Source: Pelagibacteraceae bacterium AG-422-D23 (GTDB lineage: Bacteria > Pseudomonadota > Alphaproteobacteria > Pelagibacterales > Pelagibacteraceae). Taken from it: a DNA stretch of 64,000 nucleotides. The DNA is taken from assembly GCA_003213615.1 (NCBI GenBank), contig QCMQ01000001.1, positions 62,001 through 126,000 of the forward strand. The letters run 5' to 3'. Positions 45,027 through 54,051 of the stretch are shown here, piece after piece (position 1 is the first letter of the stretch; each line of letters begins with the position of its first letter). The position numbers were made by a program, and so were the translations under genes. The notes beneath the pieces are model-generated. The model worked only from the letters and a program-made list of their open reading frames with translations. It did no database searches and was not told the origin of the DNA.

Positions 45027-45541
45027 TATATTTTTTCAATTTTTACATTATCATTTGTGAAAACACATATATCAGCTGCAACTTTAATTGCTTTCTTTGC
45101 CACTTCTTCAGCTGACATATTGCCTTCCATTAAAACTTTTCCAGCAGCTAAAGCATAATTGCCACCTGAGCCTATTCCAATTACATCTCCTTCAGGCTCC
45201 AAAACATCACCAGTTCCAGAAATAATGTAACTATTATTTTTGTCACCAACTGCCATTAAAGCTTCTAATCTTCTTAAATATTTATCTGTTCGCCAATCTT
45301 TTGCTAATTCAACAGCAGATCTTGATAAATTTCCTGCGTGTTTTTCAAGTTTACCCTCTAATCTTTCAAATAAAGTTAATGCGTCAGCAGTTGATCCTGC
45401 AAATCCAGCAACTACATCTCTTTTTTCAATTTTTCTGACTTTTGAAGCTGTGCTTTTGACAACAGTATTCCCCATACTTACTTGCCCATCACCAGCAACC
45501 ACTACTTCATTGTTTTTTCTAACTAATACAATTGTTGTCAT
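45026..45541 (-). CDS. hslV: HslV, proteolytic subunit of HslUV
   Basis: Threonine protease forming a double hexamer with HslU caps. The 171 residues begin Met-Thr-Thr-Ile-Val; the second residue becomes the catalytic Thr1 after Met removal, which fixes the start at 45541. [12 protein letters not shown] and [21 protein letters not shown] follow as standard motifs. There is no visible Shine-Dalgarno site in the bases before the ATG. First gene of the hslV-hslU pair, divergent from hisB. Confidence 0.97.
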   Translation of the reverse strand: MTTIVLVRKNNEVVVAGDGQVSMGNTVVKSTASKVRKIEKRDVVAGFAGSTADALTLFERLEGKLEKHAGNLSRSAVELAKDWRTDKYLRRLEALMAVGDKNNSYIISGTGDVLEPEGDVIGIGSGGNYALAAGKVLMEGNMSAEEVAKKAIKVAADICVFTNDNVKIEKI

Positions 45542-45548
45542 AATTAAT

Positions 45549-45576
45549 AAATGGTAACTATTTTTGATACTTCAAG
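45549..45576 (-). promoter_or_regulatory. Possible RpoH-type promoter of hslVU
   Basis: The minus strand reads CTTGAA (45576-45571), then 16 bases, then CCATTT (45554-45549). CTTGAA fits the RpoH -35 element and CCATTT is a partial -10 match. Transcription would start within a base or two of the hslV ATG, giving a nearly leaderless mRNA. hslVU is a classic RpoH target, which favours the call, but the -10 element is imperfect. Confidence 0.42.
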
Positions 45577-45630
45577 TGTTCATACTGATATTGATATAGA
45601 GGGATTATGTATGTATACCATTAAAAATAT

Positions 45631-46221
45631 ATGGCTAGAAAAGGAAAAGTAACTCGAAAAACAAAAGAAACTAGCATCAATGTTGAAGTAGATATTGATG
45701 GCAAAGGTAAGTACCAAATTGACACTGGTATAGGCTTTTTAGATCACATGCTTGAGCAATTATCAAAGCACTCATTAATTGACTTAAAAGTTAAAGCAAA
45801 AGGGGATACTCATATAGATCTTCATCACACTACTGAAGACACCGGTATCGCAATAGGTGAAGCTTTAAAAAAAGCGGCTAAAAAATTTGTTGGAATCAAA
45901 AGATATGCGCATACCGTTATTCCGATGGATGAAACATTAACAAGGGTTGCTATTGATGTTTCAAATAGACCTTATTTGATTTGGAAAGTAAAATTAAAAG
46001 TTGAGAAACTTGGCGAGATGGATACCGAATTATTTAAAGAATGGTTCCAAGCATTTTCTCAATCTGCAGGCATCACGATGCATGTCGAAAATATTTATGG
46101 TGATAATAGCCATCACATAATTGAGTCTTGCTACAAAGCTTTAGCAAGATCGTTAAGAGCTGCATTAGAGATGGATCCAAGAAATAAGAAAAGTATTCCA
46201 TCAACTAAAGGCTCATTATAA
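45631..46221 (+). CDS. hisB: Imidazoleglycerol-phosphate dehydratase
   Basis: Dehydrates imidazole glycerol phosphate in histidine synthesis; monofunctional, 196 residues, without the phosphatase domain of E. coli HisB. Metal-binding histidine motifs appear in [12 protein letters not shown] near 36-47, [17 protein letters not shown] near 65-81, and [25 protein letters not shown] near 152. First gene of the hisB-hisH-hisA-hisF-hisE cluster, divergent from hslV with an 89-base spacer. Confidence 0.97.
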   Translation: MARKGKVTRKTKETSINVEVDIDGKGKYQIDTGIGFLDHMLEQLSKHSLIDLKVKAKGDTHIDLHHTTEDTGIAIGEALKKAAKKFVGIKRYAHTVIPMDETLTRVAIDVSNRPYLIWKVKLKVEKLGEMDTELFKEWFQAFSQSAGITMHVENIYGDNSHHIIESCYKALARSLRAALEMDPRNKKSIPSTKGSL

Positions 46222-46226
46222 GTTTA

Positions 46227-46853
46227 ATGAACGTCACAATTGTTGATTATAATTCGGGCAATATTAGCTCGGTAATAAACTCTTTTAAGGAAGTTGCTAA
46301 TGATAAAGTGAATATCGAGATAACTTCAGATTTAAATAAAATTAAATCCTCAGATAAAGTCGTTTTACCAGGGCAGGGTTCGTTTAAAAGTTGTGTTGAT
46401 GCATTAAAAAATATCAATGGTTTAATTGATACATTAAATGAATTTGCAATTAGCAATAAAAAACCTCTTCTTGGAATTTGCGTTGGTCTTCAAATGTTTG
46501 CAGATGTTGGCTATGAAGAAACTGAAACTAAAGGTCTTGGTTGGATATCAGGCAAAGTATCTAAAATAGACAACCAAAATGGAAAATATAAACTTCCTCA
46601 CATTGGTTGGAATCAAATTAACATTGTTAAGGATAGTAAAATTTTTAAAGATATAGATAATAATTCTCACATGTATTTTGTTCATAGTTATGAATTTATA
46701 CCAGAAGATAAAAATGTAATTTCAGCAACAACAGATTATTCATCAAATATCGTTTGCTCGGTTGAAAAAGAAAATATTTTTGGAACACAGTTTCACCCAG
46801 AGAAAAGTGATAAAACAGGACTTAAAATAATTGATAATTTTATTAATTTATAA
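46227..46853 (+). CDS. hisH: Imidazole glycerol phosphate synthase, glutaminase subunit
   Basis: Class I glutamine amidotransferase supplying ammonia to HisF. The 208 residues include VLPGQGSFKSC near 48, the nucleophile elbow LLGICVGLQMFAD near 80 with the catalytic cysteine, MYFVHSYEF near 148, and FGTQFHPEKSD near 187 with the catalytic His and Glu. It lies 5 bases after hisB and abuts hisA. Confidence 0.97.
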   Translation: MNVTIVDYNSGNISSVINSFKEVANDKVNIEITSDLNKIKSSDKVVLPGQGSFKSCVDALKNINGLIDTLNEFAISNKKPLLGICVGLQMFADVGYEETETKGLGWISGKVSKIDNQNGKYKLPHIGWNQINIVKDSKIFKDIDNNSHMYFVHSYEFIPEDKNVISATTDYSSNIVCSVEKENIFGTQFHPEKSDKTGLKIIDNFINL

Positions 46854-47579
46854 ATGAAAATATTTCCAGCAATCGATATTAAAGATAAAAAATGTGTGAG
46901 GTTAGTCAAAGGAGATTTTGATAACAAAACTGAATATGAAATATCCCCAACCGAACAAGCTCGAAAATATAATGATCATGGTTTTAAAAACTTACATATA
47001 GTCGATTTAGATGGAGCCTTAACAGGCGAAACAGTTAATTTAGATATTATTCAAGAAATAGTAAGTAAATTTGATCTTAAAATCGAAATTGGTGGAGGAG
47101 TAAGAAATTTTGAGAGTATTCAGAGGTATACTGATGCTGGTGTTGAAAAAGTTATTTTAGGAAGTGCAGTCATAAAAGATAAAAATTTTTTAAAACAAGC
47201 TTGTAATAAATTTCCAAATCAAATTGCATTAGGTTTAGATGCAAAAGATGGATATTTATCTATCTCTGGCTGGAAAGAAAATTCTAATCAATTAACACTA
47301 GATTACTTAAAAGAAGTAAATAATTATGGTGCAAGTAGATTGATTTATACTGATATAAATAGAGATGGGATGAAGCAAAGTCCTAATTTTAAAGAGACAG
47401 TAAAGGTTGCTAATACATCTAATTGTCCAGTAGTTATATCAGGAGGAGTTTCCTCAATTGAGGATATTAAAAAAGCTAGAGAATTAAAAAATAAAAATAT
47501 TGAGGGCATTATAGTTGGAAAGGCTATCTATGATGGTGATATTAAATTAGACGAATTAGTGAAAGAATTAGATGCTTAA
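46854..47579 (+). CDS. hisA: Phosphoribosylformimino-AICAR phosphate isomerase
   Basis: TIM-barrel isomerase of histidine synthesis, 241 residues. [18 protein letters not shown] near 3-20 contains the catalytic aspartate, [13 protein letters not shown] near 79, and [14 protein letters not shown] near 162 carries the second catalytic aspartate. The half-barrel repeat with HisF is visible. It starts directly after the hisH stop and overlaps hisF by 8 bases. Confidence 0.97.
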   Translation: MKIFPAIDIKDKKCVRLVKGDFDNKTEYEISPTEQARKYNDHGFKNLHIVDLDGALTGETVNLDIIQEIVSKFDLKIEIGGGVRNFESIQRYTDAGVEKVILGSAVIKDKNFLKQACNKFPNQIALGLDAKDGYLSISGWKENSNQLTLDYLKEVNNYGASRLIYTDINRDGMKQSPNFKETVKVANTSNCPVVISGGVSSIEDIKKARELKNKNIEGIIVGKAIYDGDIKLDELVKELDA

Positions 47580-48327
47580 AAATAGAATTATACCATGTTT
47601 AGACGTTAAAAATGGACGTGTTGTAAAAGGAATTAACTTTGTAGATCTACAGGATGCAGGTGATCCCGTCGAACAAGCTAAAATTTATTCAGACGGTGGT
47701 GCAGATGAAATTTGCTTTTTAGATATTACTGCATCAAATGAAAATAGAGATACTATTTATGATGTAGTAGAAAAAACCTCGAAGAAATGCTTTGTTCCTC
47801 TGACAGTTGGAGGTGGCGTTAGAAGTGTTGAGGATATTAATAAACTACTGAACTGTGGTGCAGATAAAGTATCAATTAATACTGCTGCTGTTCAAAATCC
47901 AGAAGTAGTAGTACAAAGTTCTAAAAAATTTGGATCACAATGTATTGTGGTAGCGATAGATGCTAAAAAAAAGGGGGATAAATGGGAAATTTTCACTCAT
48001 GGTGGAAGAAATAATACTGGCATTGATTCACTAGAATTTGCAAAAAAAATGGAAGATTGTGGGGCGGGAGAGCTTTTAGTTACTTCTATGGATAGAGATG
48101 GTACTCAAGTAGGTTATGATATCGAACTTATGTCGAAAATATCATCAAAAGTAAATATTCCAGTGATCGCATCTGGTGGTGTTGGTACTTTAGATCATTT
48201 ATTTGACGGAATTAAACTGGGCAATGCTAGTGCAGTTCTAGCTGCATCAATATTTCACTACGGCAAACATTCCGTAAAAGAAGCTAAGGAGTATTTGGAT
48301 TCAAAAGGAATTCCTGTTAGAATTTAA
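47572..48327 (+). CDS. hisF: Imidazole glycerol phosphate synthase, cyclase subunit
   Basis: Cyclase that receives ammonia from HisH and makes imidazole glycerol phosphate plus AICAR, the latter feeding purine synthesis through PurH, which is also encoded in this window. The 251 residues start [17 protein letters not shown] (about 4-20, catalytic Asp), with [14 protein letters not shown] near 79 and [12 protein letters not shown] near 178 (second Asp). Confidence 0.97.
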   Translation: MLKNRIIPCLDVKNGRVVKGINFVDLQDAGDPVEQAKIYSDGGADEICFLDITASNENRDTIYDVVEKTSKKCFVPLTVGGGVRSVEDINKLLNCGADKVSINTAAVQNPEVVVQSSKKFGSQCIVVAIDAKKKGDKWEIFTHGGRNNTGIDSLEFAKKMEDCGAGELLVTSMDRDGTQVGYDIELMSKISSKVNIPVIASGGVGTLDHLFDGIKLGNASAVLAASIFHYGKHSVKEAKEYLDSKGIPVRI

Positions 48328-48328
48328 T

Positions 48329-48601
48329 ATGCTTAATACATTAGAAAACTTAATTAAACTTGCAAGAGATAGAAAATCTTCTCCTGTTGAAGGTTCTTAC
48401 ACTAACAAGTTACTTAAAGACAAATCATTAAGCAAGGCAAAGGTCTTAGAAGAAGTTAATGAATTGATTGAGGCTGTGGAGGAAAATTCAAACAAAATTC
48501 ATGAAGCAGCAGATGTTTTTTATCATTTATTAATGTATCTCGAAGCTAATGATATAAAAATTGAAGAAGTAATGTCAGAATTAGAAAAAAGAAAGAAATG
48601 A
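48329..48601 (+). CDS. hisE: Phosphoribosyl-ATP pyrophosphatase
   Basis: Second step of histidine synthesis, MazG-like helical fold, 90 residues. The metal-binding EEVNELIEAVEEN motif lies near 41-53 and EAADVFYHLLMYL near 58-70. Separate from hisI, which is not in this window. It begins one base after the hisF stop and overlaps the HIT gene by 4 bases. Confidence 0.95.
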   Translation: MLNTLENLIKLARDRKSSPVEGSYTNKLLKDKSLSKAKVLEEVNELIEAVEENSNKIHEAADVFYHLLMYLEANDIKIEEVMSELEKRKK

Positions 48602-48963
48602 GTTACGACGATAATAATATTTTTGCAAAAATTTTACGTGGCGAGATTCCTTGTAATAAAATTTATGAGGATGATTTTGTTTTATCATTTCACGATATAA
48701 ATCCACAAAAAAAAATTCATGCTTTAGTTATTCCGAAAGGGAAATATACTGATTTAGATGATTTTAGTCTGAATGCTTCACCGAACGAGATGGTTGGATT
48801 ATTAAAAGGAATTAATATAGTCGCTAAAAAGCTTGGTATTTCAACAGAAGTAGGCCAAGGTTATAGAGCTATGGCTAATATAAGTGATAACGGCGGTCAA
48901 GAAGTGCCTCACTTACATTTCCACTTGTTTGGCGGTGAAAGAGTTGGCAGAATGGTAGAGTGA
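48598..48963 (+). CDS. HIT-family nucleotide hydrolase (HinT-like)
   Basis: Histidine-triad protein of 121 residues, likely a purine nucleoside phosphoramidase. It starts IFAKILRGEIPCNKIYED, and the triad is VPHLHFHLFGG near 101-111. In many bacteria, as here, the gene follows hisE, but the functional link to histidine synthesis is unclear. It overlaps hisE and the GNAT gene by 4 bases each, so the whole cluster from hisB is one transcription unit. Confidence 0.93.
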   Translation: MSYDDNNIFAKILRGEIPCNKIYEDDFVLSFHDINPQKKIHALVIPKGKYTDLDDFSLNASPNEMVGLLKGINIVAKKLGISTEVGQGYRAMANISDNGGQEVPHLHFHLFGGERVGRMVE

Positions 48964-49463
48964 AAGAAGAAGTTAAAAGAAATTATCTAGAAATACGCTC
49001 ACTCTACGATCTTAAAGAAAGAAATAAACCATCAGAAGATTATTTATTAAGTTTAATTGATCCAATTAATTTTCAATTAAATAAGTTTTTTTATAAAAAC
49101 ATTGGTAAAAAACATAAATGGGTAGACAGACTAACTTGGTCAGAGGAAAAATGGATTGATTATGTATCATCTAAAAAAGTTAAGACATATGTACTTAAAT
49201 TTAAAGACGATTTAGTTGGATTTTTTGAATTAATTTTTCATTCTGAGAAACAAGAAACAGAAATAGCATATTTTGGAGTATTAGAGGAATATCAAAATAA
49301 AAAATTAGGATCGTACCTATTATCTGAGGCTATTAAAAAATCTTTTGAGTGCAATGTTAAACGTGTGTGGGTACACACCTGTTCTTTAGACCACAAAAAT
49401 GCTTTGAATAATTATATTTCTAGAGGTATGAAAATATTTAAAACTGAGACTTTAAATATTTAG
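48960..49463 (+). CDS. GNAT-family N-acetyltransferase
   Basis: A 167-residue acetyltransferase-fold protein. Beta-strands and the acetyl-CoA loop are visible as VGFFELIF...ETEIAYFGVLEEYQNKKLGSYLLSEAI near 82-124, where QNKKLGSYL replaces the common QxxGxG/A pattern, followed by VWVHTCSLDHKNALNNYISRGM. The substrate is unknown. The start is GTG at 48960, overlapping the HIT gene stop. Its stop overlaps that of convergent lolA. Confidence 0.82.
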   Translation: MKEEVKRNYLEIRSLYDLKERNKPSEDYLLSLIDPINFQLNKFFYKNIGKKHKWVDRLTWSEEKWIDYVSSKKVKTYVLKFKDDLVGFFELIFHSEKQETEIAYFGVLEEYQNKKLGSYLLSEAIKKSFECNVKRVWVHTCSLDHKNALNNYISRGMKIFKTETLNI

Positions 49464-50008
49464 TTTCGAGAAGGTAATTTAAATAAATTTTTAGAAATTT
49501 TTTTATTTTTCTTTATAAAGGTTAGATAGGTAATATTAAAATTCTGATAGATATCTGTATTTTGCCAACCAACTAAGTCAAATGTTACATTGTCAAAAAA
49601 TAAATTAATTTCATTATCATCTTCTATAATGGTATAATTGATTAGTTTATTGTCCATAATTTTTTCATTCAAATCATAGATTTTATTAATTAAGAAATTT
49701 TTATCTAAAATTAAATTCAAAGGAGTTTTATCTAGAGAATATCTATAATAACTAGACAATGTCTTTATAACTAAAGACTTTCCATTCGAAACTAAAATTT
49801 TATTGTTACTATTTGTGTACTCACAAAAAATTTTTTTTTGGTATTCAATTGTACAATTTCCATTTTCAATTTTTCCATTAATATTTTGTTCAAATTTAAA
49901 CTCAAAATTTTTGATATTATTTAAGTTTTCAATTATTTTTTTTTTATTTTCAGAATTTGCGCTAGTGATTAAAAAACAAAAAAATAAGATTAGTGTGTAT
50001 CTAAACAT
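49460..50008 (-). CDS. lolA: Outer-membrane lipoprotein carrier LolA
   Basis: Periplasmic carrier taking lipoproteins from LolCDE to the outer membrane. The 182-residue protein has a signal peptide (about 1-18, FFCFLITSANS) and a single beta-sandwich region with FEFKFEQNINGKIENGNCTIEYQ near 33-55, typical of alphaproteobacterial LolA/DUF2092-like sequences. The assignment is strengthened by its place right after ftsK, as in many proteobacteria. The start overlaps the ftsK stop by one base. No LolB is seen here. Confidence 0.82.
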   Translation of the reverse strand: MFRYTLILFFCFLITSANSENKKKIIENLNNIKNFEFKFEQNINGKIENGNCTIEYQKKIFCEYTNSNNKILVSNGKSLVIKTLSSYYRYSLDKTPLNLILDKNFLINKIYDLNEKIMDNKLINYTIIEDDNEINLFFDNVTFDLVGWQNTDIYQNFNITYLTFIKKNKKISKNLFKLPSRN

Positions 50009-52092
50009 TAGAGAACGTCTCTTTTACCAACATGATTTGCTTTACTAACTATTCCATCAGCTTCCATCATATCAATAATTCTTGCTGCTCTGTTATATCC
50101 AATTTGAAGTTTTCTTTGCAAAAATGATGTTGAGGCTTTACCTTCAGATCTAATAATTTCTATTGCTTGTTGATATAAATCGTCTTTATCTCCGAGGTTT
50201 TGGCTATCTCCAATTTCTTTTTCATCAGCAAAATTTAGAATTTCATCAACATAGTCAGGTTCTGCTTGTGTTCTTAGGAAATTATTTATTTTGTTGATTT
50301 CATTATCTGAAACAAAAGGGGCATGTATTCTTACTATTCGGTTAGCTGAAGACATATAGAGCATGTCTCCTTTACCCAAGAGTTGCTCAGCTCCTTGTTC
50401 ACCTAGAATTGTTCTACTATCAATTTTGGAAGTTACTTGAAATGATATTCTTGTCGGAAAATTCGCCTTAATAGTACCTGTTATTACATCAACGCTTGGT
50501 CTTTGAGTTGCCATTATAATATGAATTCCAGCAGCCCTTGCCATCTGTGAAAGTTTTTGAATATAGTTTTCAATTTCTTTACCTGCTACAAGCATCAAAT
50601 CTGACATTTCATCTACAACTACAACTATGTAAGGCATCGGAAGTTTATGTTTAGCGTTATAACCATCAATATTTCTAACACCTTCTTTTGTCATTAATTT
50701 ATATCTACTCTCCATTTCTTTAACTACCCATCCCAAAACAGAGGCTGCTTTTTTTGCTTCTGTAATCACAGGACATAATAAATGTGGAATTCCCTCGTAT
50801 GTTGACAATTCTAACATTTTTGGATCAATTAAAATAAATTTACATTTCTCTGGTGTATGTCTGTAAAGAAGAGAAAGTATAATTGTATTTATACAAACTG
50901 ATTTTCCTGAACCAGTTGTTCCAGCAATAAGCAGGTGTGGCATTGAAGATAAATCTCCAACTATAGGTTTACCAGAAATACTTTTTCCTAATGCGATTGG
51001 TAATTTTATTTCTTTCTTTTTAAAGTCAGGATTATTAATAATTTCACTTAAATAAACATTTTCTCTAGAATTGTTTGGTAGTTCAATACCAATTGTATTA
51101 CTACCAGGTATAGTGGCAATTCTTGCAGATTCTGAACTAGTATTTCTAGCTATATCATCTGATAAATTAATTATTTTTGAAACTTTTACTCCTGCTGCGG
51201 GTTCAAATTCATTTAAAGTAACCACTGGTCCATGACTCACTTTTTTAATATTACCGTTAACTCCAAAGTCTAATAAAATTTTTTCTAAAAATTTTGGGTC
51301 ATGGGTTTCATTTTTTTGTGAATTTTGCCTTTCTTTATTGGTGGCAGATATAAGTAAGTCTAAACTTGGTAATTTAAATTTTATTTTATTATCTCTTTTA
51401 TTTTCGGCTTTTATAAAAGGCAAATCTTCTTGTATAAGATTTTTTATTTCATCTTCTGGAATATATTCATTAATTAGCTCACTCTTGTCAGTATAGTTTT
51501 TCTGTTTTTCATCATTAAAATTGTTTAGTAATTGTTTTAATACTTCATAAGATTGTACTGGATGAAAATTAATACTTATTAAAAACAAAATAACAGTGAA
51601 AAAAATTAATACATAGTAAAATATTGTTTCATTTATTAAAATCATAGTTTCCAAAAAAGTTTTATCCAAGTAAGAACCAATAAATCCTCCATTCCCATAA
51701 ATATAAAGAGTGAATGCGTCTTGGTAAAAATGAGCCAAGAATAATGTTCCAAATATAGTATAAATTATTGAAAAGAATATATTTTCAATAATTAAAAAAA
51801 AATCTTTTGTTCTAAAAATATTAATACCAGTAATTATCAAAGTTAATGAAATTAGATATGAGATTAAACCTACAGATTGAAAAAATAAATCTGAGATAAA
51901 ACTACCTTGAAAGCCAAAAATATTTTTAATTTTTGTATCTGAAGGAAAAATGAAGTTTGGGTCTTCTACTGAGTAGCTCAACAAAGCTATTAGAAGAAAT
52001 ATGCCACCACTCAATACAATTATACCAAAAATTTCAGCAAGCCTCTTAATGGTAAAATTAATTAATAAATTTGCACTATTTTTAATATCCAT
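50008..52092 (-). CDS. ftsK: DNA translocase FtsK
   Basis: Septum-associated DNA pump that clears chromosomes at division. The 694 residues have four N-terminal membrane helices (about 20-175), a very short linker (about 180-235), the alpha and beta motor domains with Walker A GTTGSGKSVCIN near 391-402 and Walker B IVVVVDEMSDLM, and the C-terminal gamma winged helix (about 635-694) with LQIGYNRAARIIDMMEADGIV for reading KOPS. The linker in E. coli FtsK is over 600 residues; the compact form is normal in alphaproteobacteria and extreme here. Confidence 0.96.
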   Translation of the reverse strand: MDIKNSANLLINFTIKRLAEIFGIIVLSGGIFLLIALLSYSVEDPNFIFPSDTKIKNIFGFQGSFISDLFFQSVGLISYLISLTLIITGINIFRTKDFFLIIENIFFSIIYTIFGTLFLAHFYQDAFTLYIYGNGGFIGSYLDKTFLETMILINETIFYYVLIFFTVILFLISINFHPVQSYEVLKQLLNNFNDEKQKNYTDKSELINEYIPEDEIKNLIQEDLPFIKAENKRDNKIKFKLPSLDLLISATNKERQNSQKNETHDPKFLEKILLDFGVNGNIKKVSHGPVVTLNEFEPAAGVKVSKIINLSDDIARNTSSESARIATIPGSNTIGIELPNNSRENVYLSEIINNPDFKKKEIKLPIALGKSISGKPIVGDLSSMPHLLIAGTTGSGKSVCINTIILSLLYRHTPEKCKFILIDPKMLELSTYEGIPHLLCPVITEAKKAASVLGWVVKEMESRYKLMTKEGVRNIDGYNAKHKLPMPYIVVVVDEMSDLMLVAGKEIENYIQKLSQMARAAGIHIIMATQRPSVDVITGTIKANFPTRISFQVTSKIDSRTILGEQGAEQLLGKGDMLYMSSANRIVRIHAPFVSDNEINKINNFLRTQAEPDYVDEILNFADEKEIGDSQNLGDKDDLYQQAIEIIRSEGKASTSFLQRKLQIGYNRAARIIDMMEADGIVSKANHVGKRDVL

Positions 52093-52152
52093 ATATGAAT
52101 CAATTTAATCACTTTGTATCATCTAATTTTTGTTGTTAAAATTAAAAATAAT

Positions 52153-53226
52153 ATGAGAGTTTGTATACTTGGATCTGGTTTGTCAGCTTTAACTTTAGCT
52201 AAAGCCCTGACAAAGGAAAATATTTATGTGGATATATTTTCTAAATCAAAGAACTATAAAATAAGTCCATCAAGAACAATTGGCATTTCCAAAAGTAATT
52301 TTGAGTATTTTAATAAAAATATTATTAATATTGAAAATATTTCTTGGAAAATAAAAAAAATAGAAATTTCTACTGATAATCTTGAAAATGAAAAAATTTT
52401 AAAATTTGACAACAAAGAGCAACTTTTTTCAATTCTAAAAAATTATAAACTTTATGAGAATTTAAATAAAAGTTTATTAAATTCAAAATTTTTAAAAAAA
52501 AAAAATTTTTTAAAAAACAAAATCGATTTTTTAAAATACAGTCTTGTAATAAACACTGATTATTTTAGTGGTTTAACAAAAAAATACTTTAATAAAAAAA
52601 TATTAAAAAAATATAACAGCAAAGCATATACAGCAACATTTAAACATAATAAAATTCAGAATGATGTGGCGGTGCAAATTTTCACCAAAAATGGTCCATT
52701 GGCCTTTTTGCCAATTTCAAAAAATGAAACTTCAATTGTTTACTCAATTCATAATTCAAAAAATAATTTAAAAGATGGTATATGCGATTTGATCCATAAA
52801 TATAATTTTAAATATAAAATTGATAAAATTAAACAATTTGAAACTTTTGAATTAAAATCAGTTTCCTTAAGATCTTATTACAACAAAAATATTTTAGCAT
52901 TTGGGGATTTACTTCACAGAGTTCATCCTTTAGCTGGACAAGGTTTTAACATGACTATTAGAGACTTGAAAATTTTAATTCAAATTATAAAAGAAAAAAT
53001 TAATTTGGGTTTACCTTTAGATTGTTCTGTCAATAAAGAGTTTGAAAAAAAATTAAAACATAAAAATTACATTTTTTCATCAGGTATAGATTTAATTCAT
53101 GAATTTTTTAATTTAGAAAGAAAGCTTAATAACAATATATTAAGTAAATCTTTAAAAATAATAGGTCATAATCCCACAATTAATAAAACATTCAAAAGAA
53201 TTGCTGATACAGGTGAACTTTTTTAG
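52153..53226 (+). CDS. UbiH/Coq6-type FAD-dependent hydroxylase
   Basis: Flavoprotein monooxygenase of the ubiquinone-hydroxylase family, 357 residues. The FAD-binding start is RVCILGSGLSALTLAKAL and the second FAD motif is ILAFGDLLHRVHPLAGQGFN near 260-279, equivalent to GDAAHxxHPxAGQGxN. Likely hydroxylates the ubiquinone ring; which position cannot be told. ATG 52153 is preferred because it places the nucleotide-binding strand at the N-terminus; an ATG 13 codons upstream lies in the divergent ftsK promoter spacer. Confidence 0.85.
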   Translation: MRVCILGSGLSALTLAKALTKENIYVDIFSKSKNYKISPSRTIGISKSNFEYFNKNIINIENISWKIKKIEISTDNLENEKILKFDNKEQLFSILKNYKLYENLNKSLLNSKFLKKKNFLKNKIDFLKYSLVINTDYFSGLTKKYFNKKILKKYNSKAYTATFKHNKIQNDVAVQIFTKNGPLAFLPISKNETSIVYSIHNSKNNLKDGICDLIHKYNFKYKIDKIKQFETFELKSVSLRSYYNKNILAFGDLLHRVHPLAGQGFNMTIRDLKILIQIIKEKINLGLPLDCSVNKEFEKKLKHKNYIFSSGIDLIHEFFNLERKLNNNILSKSLKIIGHNPTINKTFKRIADTGELF

Positions 53227-53227
53227 T

Positions 53228-53872
53228 TTATTGAATAGTAGTGTTATTAAAATTGTCAAAATTATAAGTCTTTAGAATTTGAGAGATTTTATTTTTTCTC
53301 ACATCCAAATTTTTTGTTTCTAATAGAGCTTGTTTTTCCTCAAGTGAGAAAGGAGAGGCCATTGCGAGTGCATTTATGACCTCATTTAAACTTTGTTTTT
53401 CAAGCGATTTCCAATTTATAATTAAACCGCGTTTTTCAAACAAGGCTCTTAAATCTTTAAAAATTAACTCAAGATCAGAAAATTCCAGCTTCTCTTTCTC
53501 TTCGTTCAGATCATGATAAAAGTTTTTAAAATTTACCTCTAAAACTCTATATTTATTTTCTGTATTTATTTCTTGAATTGCTTGAAATCGAATAACGCCT
53601 TTTAATTCAATTAAATATCTTCCATCTTCAGTTTCTCTGAAGCTGGTAATTTTACCAAGACATCCAATATCATATAGCTCAGGTTTGATTTTATTTTTAT
53701 CAGAATTTTTGGGTTGAATCATCCCTATCATTTTATTCGATTTCATACTGTCATTTATCATATCAATATAACGAGGTTCAAAAATATTCAAAGGGACCCT
53801 AGTATTAGGAAAAATTATAAAATTACTTAAAGGAAATACAGATATATTTTTTGGTAAGTCTATTTTTTTCAT
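53228..53872 (-). CDS. LON N-terminal substrate-binding-domain protein
   Basis: A 214-residue stand-alone LON-N domain without the ATPase or peptidase of Lon. It starts with ISVFPLSNFIIFPNTRVPLNIFEPRYIDMIND near 10-41 and contains YDIGCLGKITSFRETEDGRYLIELKG near 66-91, the standard pattern. Stand-alone forms are common in alphaproteobacteria and plants; their role is unknown. Its stop is one base from that of the UbiH-like gene. Confidence 0.9.
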   Translation of the reverse strand: MKKIDLPKNISVFPLSNFIIFPNTRVPLNIFEPRYIDMINDSMKSNKMIGMIQPKNSDKNKIKPELYDIGCLGKITSFRETEDGRYLIELKGVIRFQAIQEINTENKYRVLEVNFKNFYHDLNEEKEKLEFSDLELIFKDLRALFEKRGLIINWKSLEKQSLNEVINALAMASPFSLEEKQALLETKNLDVRKNKISQILKTYNFDNFNNTTIQ

Positions 53873-53974
53873 ATTAATTATTATTATACCATATCAGCTT
53901 TTATTTTACACAAATTGAACTTAATTAAATGTCTCACTTAAATAAAATTTAAATAATCACAGTTTAATCATTAA

Positions 53975-54001
53975 TTGTCTCTTTTCAAAAGTTGCTATTA
54001 T
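53975..54001 (+). promoter_or_regulatory. Possible extended -10 promoter for the TPR-sulfotransferase gene
   Basis: In the 179-base spacer upstream of the TPR-sulfotransferase, TTGTCT (53975-53980) is followed 15 bases later by TATTAT (53996-54001) preceded by TGC, an extended -10 arrangement. Spacing is short and the context AT-rich, so this is tentative. Nothing else was recognised in the spacer. Confidence 0.28.
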
Positions 54002-54051
54002 GCTTAAATTGTTGTTGTTAATTCTAAAATGAAAAAATTTTAATTTATCTA

